Source of the DNA: Phoronis australis
Lineage: Eukaryota; Phoronida; Phoronidae
Assembly: GCA_002633005.1 (NCBI GenBank)
Contig: NMRA01000679.1
Span: 145,775 to 209,774, forward strand
Length of the DNA stretch: 64,000 nucleotides
Reading direction: 5' to 3'
A model generated the notes under the pieces. The model searched no databases. It was given only the letters and a program-made list of their open reading frames with translations, and had not been told where the DNA came from. This document shows positions 43,636 to 53,710 of this stretch, in pieces (positions within the stretch are counted from its first letter, which is position 1; each line of letters opens with the position of its first letter). The position numbers were made by a program, and so were the translations under genes.

Positions 43636-44377
43636 CTAAATATTGTCAAGCACCGAGTTATTATTCACTTGAGCATTTTGTCTCGCCATCGTATACTCAT
43701 TACCTCCATTTCCTACCCGAAACACTTCATAATCTTCCATACACTCAATACATAACCCCGACCACTCACCTTCAACCTCTCCGACTTCCCGAACCTTGGT
43801 AGATCCCGACCTACTAGCCAAAGGCACTACATCATTAACTTGCGACTCAAAGTTAGCCCATTTCTGACTCGCTCTCACACAATACCTACAGCCTCCACAC
43901 GGCAAATCCTTGACATCGACCTCCGCCTGATAATATCCACATTTATCTTCTTCCACAAATCTAGACAAAACATCCGCATTCACATGAGCCTTACCTGACC
44001 GATATATAATTTCAAAATCATATTGGCTCAATTCTTCTATCCAACTTGCCAACTGATCCCTCGGTTCCTTAAAATTCAAAAGCCACACAAAACTATTATG
44101 ATCAGTCCTTACCGTAAAACACTTCCCCCAATAAGTAATGTCGAAACTGTCTCACAAACTTAAGAACAGCCAACAACTCTTTCCGTGTAGTACAATATCT
44201 CTTCTGCTCCTTAGTTAACGCCGCACTTCCATATGCAATTACTCTTTCCATCCCTCCTTCAACCTGAATCAGTTCACCCCCCACCGCGTAATTGGATGCA
44301 TCAACATCAAGAACAAACTGATCCTCACGATTTGGCAAAGATAATACTGGTGGTGACGTTAACTCTTTCTTCAACAT
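43636..44377 (-). pseudogene. pol: RNase H and connection of gypsy element 2
   Basis: FVLDVDASNYAVGGELIQVE carries the D-x-D-A-S catalytic start; YCTTRKELLAVLKFVRQFRH and YLLGE follow. After a shift near 44100 comes RDQLASWIEELSQYDFEIIY and HVNADVLSRF, the conserved end of gypsy RNase H. A Cys-rich stretch follows (CGYYQAEVDVKDLPCGGCRY). The frame ends at a TAG near 43636. Confidence 0.9.
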
Positions 44378-44389
44378 ATCAAAAGCCTC

Positions 44390-45207
44390 CTACTGAATAC
44401 CACTCCACACATACTTCTGTTTCCCAGTTATCAAGTATAAAGGAGCTGCCATCTCTGCAAAATTCTTGATAAACATTCTATGATAATTACAAAAGCCCAA
44501 AAATTTTTCCACGTCTTTGGTAGTCTCAGGTTTCTTCCACTCCTGTACCGAAGCTACATGCTCTTCACCCACAAACAGCTCATTCGCTCTAACCTGCCGA
44601 CCCAAAAAAGTAACCTGTCCCTTAAACAGCTCGCATTTCCTAGGCTTTAGACGAAGTCCATATTTTCTAAACCTTTCCAACACTAACTTAAGATTAGACA
44701 AATGATCATCCATCGACGAGCCTACTACTAAAACATCATCCAAGAACGCGATCACCTTCTCCCACAAAAGACCATCCAACACCAAAGACATGCTCCGAGA
44801 GTATGTCGCCCCACTATTCTTCAATCCAAAGGGCATCCGAACAAACCCTCTTTAGTCAAAAAGGCAGTCTTGTGTTCATCCCCCTCCTTAACTTTTACCT
44901 GATAGTACGCCGAATTAGCATCCAATTTACTATACAAACTACTTCCTGCCATCGAATCAATACATTCCTCAATCAGCGGAAGAGGGGTAGTATCCCTCTT
45001 AGTCACTTTATTCAATTCCCTATAATCGACCGCATACCTAATCGACCCATCTCTTTTCCTAACAATAACTGGAGCACTCGCATACTCCGAAACTGACCTC
45101 CTAATCATTCCCGCCTCCAACATCTTTTTCAAATGTGCTCTTTCTTCATCCACAAACTCTATAGGAGTCCGTCTCATCCTTAACTTAACAGGCCTGGAAT
45201 CTCCCAC
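44390..45207 (-). pseudogene. pol: Reverse transcriptase of gypsy element 2
   Basis: First frame: VKLRMRRTPIEFVDEERAHL, MIRRSVSEYASAPVIVRKRD, YAVDYRELNKVTKRDTTPLP and SLYSKLDANSAYYQVKV. After a shift near 44830: MPFGLKNSGATYSRSMSLVL, catalytic FLDDVLVVG (FLDD at 44735-44746), then LKPRKCELFKGQVTFLGRQV and FLGFCNYHRMFIKNFAEMAA. These are RT motifs in correct order. An in-frame TAG at about 44390 precedes RNase H. Confidence 0.92.
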
Positions 45208-45229
45208 ATCTTTCTCATGTTTAATAGCT

Positions 45230-46122
45230 TCAAAGCTTCAAATCAAAATCACCCTTGGCAAAAACGTCTTGATACTCTACTAATAGCTCTTTCACCTTTA
45301 ATGCGTTTTCCTCCGACATATCTACCACAGACCGGGCATACAATTCTCTAATATGCTCCGGAACACCCTCCTTATCAACCTGAACCTCCACTTGACACAC
45401 CTCCACGTGGTCATCAACCTCACCCCCGACCATCGCAACCACTTCATTGGCTCTCACCACTTTAGATACATTAGCAAAATTAACTATATGTACCCATACT
45501 TTACCAGCTTCGACCACACAAAGTTCCTGTCTCACCATCACCCTGACTCTTTGACTGGCCGAATACATCCTCTACCATTATACCCCTTCGTTTTACCACA
45601 AATCGCCTTAACCGACATGGGAGGAATCACCACCCGCTTAACTGAACAAACCACCTCCTCTTCAACAGTCCGTTCCACACCCCCATGCCCCTTAAATATC
45701 CGACAAGAATGCCTCCCATCTTTCACAACTAACTTCTTGAAGTCCAAAATTAAACCATTCCTTCTGATCACATCCAACCCCAAAAGCATATCATCCTCAA
45801 TCGGCGCTACATATAACCTACTACCGTATACCTTACTACCCATGTGCAGGGATACCATCTCTGTCACATACCCTCCCATATCCAAATCTCTCCCAGCCGT
45901 ACTCATTTTAAGCGCTTTAACAATCTTACGTTTACAAGGCAACGAGTTGTACAACTTATCAGACACCACCGTAACCTGAGCGCCACAATCCAATTCTGCC
46001 TGACACTTCTTGCCTCCCACCACCACCTCCACAAAACACGTCTTATCGGCACTAACTCTTTTTACCTCCAACTTCACACTATCTTCTTCTCCGACTACAC
46101 CTATATCTCTCCAACCAATCAC
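45230..46122 (-). pseudogene. pol: Protease and linker of gypsy element 2
   Basis: The frame 46122-45538 holds the retropepsin: FVEVVVGGKKCQAELDCGAQ and VTVVS, with the active site at about 45979-45996 as D-C-G where D-T-G or D-S-G is usual, and MLLGLDVIRRNGLILDF as the second conserved segment. The frame 45568-45230 (ENALKVKELLVEYQDVFAKG) is the linker into RT and is shifted relative to the protease. Confidence 0.85.
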
Positions 46123-46172
46123 CTCAGTCTCCGCCCTTTTAACCAGACCCTTAAAATGGATTGAAGGTCGGT

Positions 46173-46646
46173 CTAATTCTCAGATCCCCTGCAGTTTAAA
46201 GCACCACTAGCACCACAACTTTCATTTCTACTCATATTACTTCTTCGTACTTCCACCTGATCTTCTCTTCCATCAACGCTACCTTCATCTCCGCTACTAT
46301 GGGAATCCTTACCCGAACGTCGAATACTTTTATTACTCTTCACCTTCTGACAATTTCTCGCCACATGACCAAACGCACCACACACAAAACATCTTATATT
46401 CGGACCTCCTTCTCTTACATTTCTTGACCTGTTCCCCGGTTTCGACCAGCATTCATCAGCCTTGTGACCCACTCTACTACATATCTGACACCGCACATCC
46501 CTGGGCACTCCTTTCACCCGATTCTTACCGCACTCTCGACTGAAATGCCCCAACTGTCCACACGTATAACAACCCTCGCTAGATCTAGATGTAGAAGAAT
46601 TTATCTTCTGCTTCAATTCCTCCAACTGCCTCAAAATCTTTTCCAT
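46173..46646 (-). CDS. gag: Gag nucleocapsid part of gypsy element 2 (three CCHC knuckles)
   Basis: 157 codons with three zinc knuckles: CYTCGQLGHFSREC, CQICSRVGHKADEC and CFVCGAFGHVARNC, each C-x2-C-x4-H-x4-C. They bind element RNA during packaging. A Ser/Arg/Asp-rich tail follows. The TAG near 46173 ends gag and the protease frame begins within about 50 bases in the -1 or +1 frame, consistent with programmed frameshifting, though decay cannot be excluded. Confidence 0.9.
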   Translation of the reverse strand: MEKILRQLEELKQKINSSTSRSSEGCYTCGQLGHFSRECGKNRVKGVPRDVRCQICSRVGHKADECWSKPGNRSRNVREGGPNIRCFVCGAFGHVARNCQKVKSNKSIRRSGKDSHSSGDEGSVDGREDQVEVRRSNMSRNESCGASGALNCRGSEN

Positions 46647-47692
46647 GACCTCCTCACTATCACCCCAAAACCCTCTTTTTGAACTTTCGGTGGATCACCC
46701 ACCAGACGAGGCCCATTTTTACCCAAGATTGCCCTTTTTACCTGCGTTTGCATCTGTAACTTCAAAACTGCCTCCTCTAACGAAACTGGCTGCATCATGG
46801 CTACGTTCAACCCTGCCTCCTTATCCCACGATCCGTAGCACAACCTCAACACCGCCTGTCTCATCATGTATTCCTCTGGCACCCCCCTAAACGCCTTACT
46901 TGCCATACTCCATACCCTATCGCCCCATTCATGAACCGACTCCTCCTTACCTTGCACTAAACCCATGAACTCTAACTGAACTATCTCTGGTGACCACAGC
47001 GAGCTAAATCTCTTCTCCAATTGCGTGCAAGCCTCAAAATATGTACTTTCCCCGTTCCGTTCTAAATACATAGTCAAAAACTCTCCCGCCGCACCCTCCA
47101 AACAAAAAATCAAATTATCTAGACACTCTCTATCCGACCATCCTTGCCCAACAGCATACCTATTAAACTTCATATGAAATGCCGACCAACTAGACTTACC
47201 ATTATACGTCATACTTCTCACTCCCAGCATCTTACCTCTACCACTATCCCTCTGTCCTTGTCTGCTCCTATCACTCCGCTTACTTGTAACCTCACGTCTA
47301 CCCCATTGCAGATCCTCGTCTTCCTGCTCGCTCCCCTCTACCCCACCTTTAAATCGCCAGGACCGCTCGTCTCTCACACCTTTCACACTCAAAGTACGCA
47401 CCCTCTCCTTACTCCTCACCTCATCCTCACCACTCCCCGCAAAATCCACCGTATCAAAACTAGGTAACGCCTCCACCGGTGTACTATGCCCCATCTGGTC
47501 CCTCTTCGTATTCACAAACTCTAACGCCACACCCCTTTTGTCCAGAACTTCACTTCTAACCAAACACTGTTTTAAAGTAATCAACTGTAACCTAACCTCA
47601 TTATCCAAAAATTCCGCCTTCTCCAATGCCGCAACCGATAACCCTCTCAAAGTATTTATAATACAGACAATATCCTCCTGTTCTTCAGCCAT
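46631..47692 (-). CDS. gag: Gag capsid part of gypsy element 2
   Basis: A 353-codon frame starts with ATG at 47690-47692 (MAEEQEDIVCIINTLRGLSV). After a charged linker, the capsid-like part has NGKSSWSAFHMKFNRYAVGQ, SDRECLDNLIFCLEGAAGEF and LEKRFSSLWSPEIVQLEFMG, the usual pattern of retrotransposon Gag (W-x-x-F, L-x-G-A-A, L-x-x-R-F). It would form the particle shell. It ends just before the zinc knuckles and overlaps the next frame by 16 bases, most likely a one-base frameshift. Confidence 0.88.
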   Translation of the reverse strand: MAEEQEDIVCIINTLRGLSVAALEKAEFLDNEVRLQLITLKQCLVRSEVLDKRGVALEFVNTKRDQMGHSTPVEALPSFDTVDFAGSGEDEVRSKERVRTLSVKGVRDERSWRFKGGVEGSEQEDEDLQWGRREVTSKRSDRSRQGQRDSGRGKMLGVRSMTYNGKSSWSAFHMKFNRYAVGQGWSDRECLDNLIFCLEGAAGEFLTMYLERNGESTYFEACTQLEKRFSSLWSPEIVQLEFMGLVQGKEESVHEWGDRVWSMASKAFRGVPEEYMMRQAVLRLCYGSWDKEAGLNVAMMQPVSLEEAVLKLQMQTQVKRAILGKNGPRLVGDPPKVQKEGFGVIVRRSWKRF

Positions 47693-47882
47693 TGCAGAAA
47701 AAAAACACTATCCACGTATTATTTACCTTGTCAAAATTCAAACCACACCCCTTTTCCCGCCACACACTATAACTGAACAATATTCCCAACAAAACACAAA
47801 AAAACGATAACCGAATACAAATCCCTTTCCTTTAACATACCTAAAGCATATCTTTAAAGTATAAACCTATACCGTCACCATT

Positions 47883-47897
47883 TCGCTCCTGACACCA
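47883..47897 (-). other. Primer-binding site of gypsy element 2
   Basis: On the minus strand TGGTGTCAGGAGCGA follows the 5' LTR after a few bases. TGGTGTCAG is a common primer-binding start in metazoan gypsy elements, as I recall. The tRNA was not identified. Confidence 0.65.
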
Positions 47898-47900
47898 ATC

Positions 47901-48055
47901 TGTAGAATGCTTACCTGAACAATAACCAGAGCACCAGCTTGAAACGTCCGATCAGACTCAAGAGTAGACCCGGAGTGGCCACTCAACCAAACAATAAACC
48001 ACAACCGAGGCCACTCGGTCAGCATCGGAGAAGTCCGTAAATATTACCCACCATA
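47901..48055 (-). repeat. 5' LTR of gypsy element 2 (155 bp)
   Basis: On the plus strand it reads TGTAGAATGCTTACCTGAAC to ATATTACCCACCATA. It is very short for an LTR. Confidence 0.88.
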
Positions 48056-48059
48056 CTTA
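48056..48059. repeat. Target-site duplication CTTA, right
   Basis: CTTA directly follows the 5' LTR end CCACCATA. Pairs with 41000-41003. Confidence 0.7.
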
Positions 48060-48157
48060 CACTAATTTGGATTTTCCGTTCATTGAATTTACAGACATCT
48101 GTGACGAGTTCTTGGACAGTAAAGTTTTATATTATCTTCAGTCTTTTCCAAATGCTG
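48060..48157 (+). pseudogene. IS3EU-like exon 1, right part
   Basis: The exon resumes after the gypsy element. It has two stops (TAA, TGA) and a shift, then reads DEFLDSKVLYYLQSFPNAG up to the donor G/GTAAGT at 48158. The FPNAG box directly precedes the linker in exon 2. Confidence 0.7.
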
Positions 48158-48923
48158 GTAAGTTTGAGAATTATCTTACTCTGAATAACTTGCAGTTCCA
48201 TCTACTGCTCGGACAAGTTAATGTATATAGCTCGTTCCGAACTTAGGCAATGTGTGTTTTTCGCAAATGTTTTTGATTGTGTTATGATTGTGTTATGGAC
48301 AAATATTCCTTACTTTTTCGATAAGTGTATTTGTGTATAAGTAGTACAATAATGTCCCTGTTAATACAGAGGGCTTTTGAATTGTGAAGGCCGGGTGAAA
48401 ACTGAACAAATTGTATGTAAGGTTCTTAAAATGAAGTTGTAAGCCTATTTACCTGGGAGATTACAGGAAGCATCAAATGTTACTGGTTGAGGGTGATCAA
48501 TCGAAATTTTAATGTGCCTCGCCTTACATGTGAAGTGTTTGGAAAAATACAAAAACAATGCATTACATTGTTTTACGTAATGTACGCGATAGGTCTATCA
48601 TTATAGGTTTGTTCCACGCCATTGATGGAAACAAGAGTCATATGCCCACTTAACGGCTTGGGAATTAAGTTATGACGTTTGGCTTCTGTTATATAACCAC
48701 GACATTGTGCGTGAAATGCGAACACAGTACTCCTTTTCCTGTCTGCTCAGTTCACACCACCTTGTTGCAGTTTTATCATTATACAACCTTGTGCATAAAA
48801 GTTATGAACTTTGAAGTGTAGACGGGTGAAATTGTATTGACCTTTATGTTGAGATATTTCAGAGATGTAGCCTTCAAAGTTTGGAGTATTCATTTTCCTT
48901 TATCCGCTTCTTATTTCGTCTAG

Positions 48924-49123
48924 GTTTCAATGCAGCCCATGGATACTTGAAGTCTGCGGGCGTAGTTGTCCAGAGGAGCAGGGTGAGAGACGTCATGCTG
49001 CGTGTTGACCCACAAGGTAGACAGCTTAATTAATGCTCTGCGACGACGTATAAGACGGAGGGTGTATAATGTTCGATCTCCAATGGCATTATGGCATATT
49101 GATGGTAACCATAAATTAATCAG
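48924..49123 (+). pseudogene. IS3EU-like exon 2 (linker and first catalytic region)
   Basis: Acceptor GTCTAG, donor CAG/GTGAGA. Reads GFNAAHGYLKSAGVVVQRSR and RDVMLRVDPQG. After a one-base shift near 49020 it reads LRRRIRRRVYNVRSPMALWH and IDGNHKLIR. The WHIDGNHKL box contains the first acidic catalytic residue. Confidence 0.82.
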
Positions 49124-49435
49124 GTGAGAAAACACTTTGTGAATACAAAAATAGTAAGAAAAGCCATTCATTCTCATCCATTACACTTGACAGAAGCAAG
49201 CCCTTACTTTTTTGAAATTGTCACAGGGACACGCCTCATCTTTTGCTCTCAAAATGGCCATGTTCCGAAAACTAAGATTTTTTTGAAAATCTGTGACACT
49301 GCTTTATCACTACAATCTCCTGCGTAACGTTTGACCTATTTTTGCGAAACTTCATTGGTTAGAGTAAAATTAAACGCTTTTAAACTTTTGTCCATTAGAG
49401 ACACTGTTAACACTCAACATAATATTAAACCAAAA

Positions 49436-49735
49436 CAGTGGCGGATCTGGGATATCATAAGGGGGCCCCCAACATTGTGCCTCGGGGAATCGCACAAAAT
49501 AAGATTGGGCGGACGCACCCAGTTTAAAATACAGGCGGGGGGCTCGAATTTCTGAGGTTATTCAAGACTAAAGAAAAAACGAAACCGATCGCGACGGCAC
49601 CGGCCCACCCCACACACACAATCTGAAACTTGTTAAATCTTCTTTCAGCCGCATGTTAACTACCGGGGTTGGTTAGTGAACTCAATATTTCTTCACGCTC
49701 TTGCTGTTTTATTTTTTTCCGGCAGCCAAACTATG
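49436..49735 (+). mobile_element. Short hAT-like (CAGTGG-ended) non-autonomous element, copy 2
   Basis: Starts CAGTGGCGGATCTGGGATAT and ends near TTCCGGCAGCCAAAC. It is the inverse of 17356-17641 and lies in the third intron of the IS3EU-like transposase gene. Confidence 0.6.
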
Positions 49736-49962
49736 ATTAGGGCAATTACAGAGGGCTTGTAAATGAAATGGTGCCAGTTTTTCAATATTGTGCCTTTGAA
49801 GTATCCAATGCAGAGATATATACTGACAAAGCAGCACCAAAAAGTGGAAAAAAATCCAGGGTTTACAATTCTGTTGCCACTGAAAGCGCTTTTTGACCAA
49901 ATATATTGTTTTCGAACTACAGTCGAGATGTTTTATGACTTTTCATTGTTCTTGCCTTTCAG

Positions 49963-50494
49963 ATGGAGGTTTGTAATTCATGGTGCTATAGATGGGTACA
50001 ATCAGCTTGATCGTGTACCTGAATAGTTGCACCAACAACCTATCTACAACAGTTCTACAGTTCTTTGAACAGGCTGGGGATTGCCAGCTAGAGTGCGTGC
50101 TGACAAGGGTGTGGAGTACAGAGATGTCGCCCACTTCATGCTTTCGCATCCACTGAGAGGACCCGGGCGAGGAGCATTCATTGCAGGCCGCTCAGATCAC
50201 AATTCGAGAATAGAGAGGTTATGGAGAGATGTTTATGAAGCGGTTTTATGTGAATTTAAAGACATTTTTCATTATCTTGAACAGACTGGCGATTTACAAT
50301 CAGACCATGAAATGGCATTAGCCACCCTTCATTTTGTTTTTGTGCCACGAATCAACAAGTTGGATCTGTTTGTGAATATGTGGAACAATCACAAAATATG
50401 AACAGCACAAAGCAAGACCCCTTTGCAGCTGTTTCTACGGGGGATGACTGGCGGTGCACCTGAAGCGGTTCAACAGGAATACTTTTCGGGTACG
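49963..50494 (+). pseudogene. IS3EU-like exon 3 (integrase core)
   Basis: Acceptor CTTTCAG, donor ACG/GTAGGT. WRFVIHGAIDGYNQLDR, then a shifted frame (LSTTVLQFFEQAG), then ARVRADKGVEYRDVAHFMLS and GRSDHNSRIERLWRDVYEAV, followed by FVPRINKLDLFVNMWNNHK, a TGA at about 50400, TPLQLFLRGMTGGAPEAVQQ and EYFSGT. The D and E of the DDE triad are kept, but two frameshifts and a stop break it. Confidence 0.85.
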
Positions 50495-50728
50495 GTAGGT
50501 TCCCTCCTTATTTTAAGTAGATGGCTGCCCATTCTTGATCCAGCAATCCCTCAGGTCATCTAATGTTGTTGTGTTCACAGGAGGCGGATTGGAGGGAACG
50601 TGCATGTGCAAATTATGTTCATCTGTTACATTTCTCGTAAACTAGAAGCAAAAGCAGGTTTATTTACTTTTTTGAATTTCAATGGATTCTTTGCAATTGT
50701 TATTTATATAATACATGTATATTTGTAG

Positions 50729-50857
50729 GTAACACCCTTTGGCTTTGACCCACATGGCCCATTTCCTGCAGATGATAATGAAGGTGTGTTTGTACCAGAA
50801 GTAGACATCACAACTCACCCCATTCTGGAAGACTTAACCTTGAACCTTGCCCAATGA
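50729..50857 (+). pseudogene. IS3EU-like exon 4 (C-terminus)
   Basis: Acceptor TTTGTAG in the phase left by exon 3. Reads VTPFGFDPHGPFPADDNEGV and FVPEVDITTHPILEDLTLNL, acidic, ending at TGA 50855-50857. Confidence 0.78.
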
Positions 50858-51102
50858 AGACCAAGACTGATGGAGCATAGAGTCCTATAAACACGTTATG
50901 CAAAGTATTTCTGAAAGAACTGGCACTGAAAAAAAGTCCTCTGGTTAAAGAGTGTAAACTATTAAAAGAGCAACGTTAAATCTACAGCACTAAACACAGA
51001 CGTTGCATATTTTTATAAGTTTCTATTTTTCGTGGGCTGTAAGCTAGAATTGGCTGCTTTTTTAACGAAGTACATTTTCATCTGTATTAAAAGTTACCCA
51101 AA

Positions 51103-51108
51103 ATAAAG
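51103..51108 (+). other. Polyadenylation signal AATAAA
   Basis: AATAAA lies 246 bases after the stop codon of the IS3EU-like gene, a plausible 3' end signal. Confidence 0.5.
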
Positions 51109-51255
51109 TCTTTGTTTAGATGGACGGATTCAGTATTGATATGAATTCGTACTATTTTTAAAAAGCTCAACTGAAGTGCATGCAAAATGAAACAACCGTG
51201 GCTAATTTCAAGAACATTTACTTTTTTCCAATGGTTTACAATCGTATTGATTAAC

Positions 51256-51515
51256 AAAGCAAGTGGGTATGTTGCCGTGTGGCGTCAAAGCGTACGCGAC
51301 ACGAGCTGATCGCCATTGTTTCAAAATACTGCTATTTTTATTTTGGTGATATTTTAAAAACTAGTGGACGTATAGGTGTGAAATTTTCAAGATGTTTTTG
51401 AAAAAGAATGCGTTTTCGTTTTCATAAAATATTAAAATCATAAAATATTGGGATATTTTGACTTATTAGTCTGAACCACGGCTACGCTTTTAGGACACCT
51501 GTACATGTATCGGTG
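51256..51515 (+). repeat. Direct repeat, copy 1 (mariner-like end)
   Basis: ACACGAGCTGATCGCCATTG, TTTATTTTGGTGATATTTTA and TTTTAGGACACCTGTA match 52960-53212 in order. GGACACC(C)TGTA is the reverse of the CAGGGTGTCC end common in mariner-type elements and is followed by TA. Confidence 0.7.
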
Positions 51516-51563
51516 AAAATGGCGAATAAGATTACGTAGTCGTTAGAATGGTGTATCTCAAAA

Positions 51564-51850
51564 ACCGCACCACGCATTCACAGGCGCTTGGGTTTATCGC
51601 AAATGACGTCACTCAATAATATATATAAGAAAACATAAAGGTTGGACACTTAAACTTTGACAAGCCGAGGCTCCCAACTTCAACCGTCCAAAATCCAAAT
51701 AAAATCTGCGTGCACCTCCCTCAGTCTGGTGTTGCATAAACCTTCGAAGCCTTGTCTTTCCTAGATCCCATTAACTGTCTTCGTGAGTGGTGAATTGGCG
51801 ATGGAATTTCCAAAACAAACTCAAAACTATGAATTCAAGGACCTGAAATA
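51564..51850 (+). repeat. Inverted repeat, left arm (with 52445-52720)
   Basis: ACAGGCGCTTGGGTTTATCG, AAATGACGTCACTCAATAAT, AAACATAAAGGTTGGACACT and, further in, GAGTGGTGAATTGGCGATGG and GAATTCAAGGACCT all recur inverted in the right arm. Confidence 0.85.
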
Positions 51851-52444
51851 GTAAACATGGCGGATTTCAGTTGTGCTTCAACTTGTACGCCTGTCGTAGG
51901 TGAAACTTAGAGTTTGAGCAAGCAACCTATATTTCAAATTCAATAATTCTAATCCAAAACTCAACTAATTGAGAATGTTAAAGTTAGTATTTTAATGATT
52001 ATTTGTAACTTTATTCCACTGACGGCTCATTTTAGCCCTTAACTTAAAATTTTATTACATAAACTGGCGTATCTTGTTTCTCAACTTGACATCACGCATT
52101 TTTTTGATTGAAGCACAACACAGACTCGGCCAGGAAACGCAGTCCGTGCAAGAATTACAATGCGCGTGGCCGACGAGTTAACTCAATGGTTTTGGCCAAA
52201 AGTAAAACCTTCATAGGAAATCACAGTACACAAAAAACTTCGCATATCAATACAGTATCAGGATAATTTATATTTGACACAAATATGTGAGTAATTACAT
52301 TTATTTGGCAATAAGGTGCTCTCTGCTTCTCATGATCAAGTAGTCGATGGATTGACGGCGAAAGCCGCGCGAAATTAGACTTTCGGATTTAGCTCGGGAG
52401 CGTCCGTCAAAACCCGGATGTGCGAAGACTGTCTGCCATGACAT

Positions 52445-52720
52445 CACGGAATTAGGTCCTTGAATTTGTGATTTTGGCATTCTTTTGGCATTTCTGTCGC
52501 CAAATCACCACTCGAAGGCAATTTGAAGAGATCAAATGAAAGAAGGTATTCTAAGAGTTGTTCGATGCTAGTTTCGTGGAGTTCCATGCACATTTGAGTA
52601 GAAAATTTTTAGGAAACAGATTTCGAGTGTCCAACATTTATGTTTGCTTATATAATATATATTATTGAGCGACGTCATTTGCGATAACCCAAGCGCCTGT
52701 GCACGCATTGAAAACTTCAC
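52445..52720 (-). repeat. Inverted repeat, right arm
   Basis: On the minus strand: ACAGGCGCTTGGGTTATCGC, AAATGACGTCGCTCAATAAT, AAACATAAATGTTGGACACT, GAGTGGTGATTTGGCGACAG and AAATTCAAGGACCTAAT. With the left arm it forms a ~1.16 kb foldback-type structure. Confidence 0.85.
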
Positions 52721-52959
52721 AAAATATTGCAAACGAAATCAATATATTTTGAAAACCTTGCTAAAAATATTTCAAAATTTAAAGAGACGGGAGTGGGGCG
52801 TTCGATCGAATCTCTAAAACCACCCTGGCTACGGGTCTTGATACTTGTCGGTGATAACCACTCAAAAACCGTGTTAAAGTACATATTCTAAAGACTGTCT
52901 AAATCTATGCTTTTATCGTCAAGCAACCCAAAATGTAAGTTAACGCTGAAACGGAAACC

Positions 52960-53212
52960 CTGCAGCGCGCAGTTGATAACGACGTCGGTGCCTATGAGAC
53001 ACGAGCTAGACGCTATTGTTTCAAAATACCATTATATTTGTTTTGGTGAAATTATTTTAAAAAACAATGGACGTATTGATATGAAATTTTCACTATTTTT
53101 TGAAAAATAATGGATTTTAATAATACATTAAATTCATAACGAAATATTGGTTAAATTTTAATGTTTTTGTCGGAACGATGGATCCGCTTTTTTGGGACAC
53201 CCTGTAAGTGAA
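52960..53212 (+). repeat. Direct repeat, copy 2 (mariner-like end)
   Basis: ACACGAGCTAGACGCTATTG, TTGTTTTGGTGAAATTATTT and TTTTTTGGGACACCCTGTA. Same strand as 51256-51515, 1.7 kb away. Confidence 0.7.
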
Positions 53213-53710
53213 AAAAGTTCAGATAGTGCTACAATAATCACATGTAATAAACCAAAATAAACAGAACGCTTGAGGACAGACGATTTGCTTTGATTTTTTT
53301 ACTACAAAAGGCCAAAATAAGTGTTGGCGAAGCACAAATCGTAAATATCAAAGGAAAGGTCATTCTTTGAGAATGATTTCAACTGAATCCACAAGATTTA
53401 CAACACAAACAAACATACAACAATACTAAGTATCCCAAGAAGTATTGATGCACAAATGGAATGGTGACCATTTAGAAATGCAAACAAACATTCACTCTTT
53501 TAGTTCAAGCCAGCAGTTCTCAATTACTAATTAAGTATTTATGGAGAATTTTAATTGGAAGTCTAACAACATAAGTAGAGTGACAGTATACAGTCATATT
53601 TACCTGTAGCTGTATATTGCTGAAGTTTTAAGTAACAGGCAGCGTGTCTGGCATATACTTTTACACTGACTGCTCCATGTTTTATGTCTACAATTGGTTC
53701 TAACATCTAC

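Larger units (their letters stand above)
41004..48055 (-). mobile_element. Ty3/gypsy LTR retrotransposon 2, 7,052 bp, with PHD finger and post-pol ORF
   Basis: LTRs at 47901-48055 (5') and 41004-41164 (3') enclose, in minus-strand order, gag (47692-46173 with three CCHC knuckles), protease, RT, RNase H, integrase with a PHD finger, and an extra ORF (42098 to about 41560). A 4-bp duplication CTTA flanks the element. The LTRs differ by only about two substitutions plus a 2-base and a 4-base indel, so insertion looks recent. Yet at least six frameshifts and three stops break gag-pol. The single N at 41174 in the C-run marks a poorly resolved spot. It split the HTH exon of the IS3EU-like transposase gene. 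Confidence 0.92.
40933..50857 (+). pseudogene. Intron-containing integrase-core transposase gene (IS3EU-like), decayed
   Basis: Four plus-strand exons can be read: 40933-41003 joined to 48060-48157 (split by gypsy 2), 48924-49123, 49963-50494 and 50729-50857, all with GT-AG sites in matching phase. They encode a helix-turn-helix (YGFTVKEISNFYMVSPRTI), an FPNAGFNAAHGYLKSAGV and RVRDVMLRVDP linker, then a DDE integrase core (WHIDGNHKLIR, FVIHGAIDGY, RVRADKGVEY, HNSRIERLWRDVYE), the tail HFVFVPRINKLDLFVNMWN, and a last exon ending at TGA 50855-50857. The order and wording match, as I remember them, integrase-core proteins abundant in fish and invertebrates and related to IS3EU-type DNA transposons. 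Two stops in exon 1 and frameshifts in exons 1, 2 and 3 make this copy non-functional. Terminal repeats were not found. An AATAAA follows at 51103. Confidence 0.85.

Noticed and set aside
45353-47467. Plus-strand ORFs opposite gypsy element 2 (up to 208 codons)
   Set aside because: Shadows of the minus-strand gag-pol; Pro/Thr/Ser/His-rich translations with no domain.
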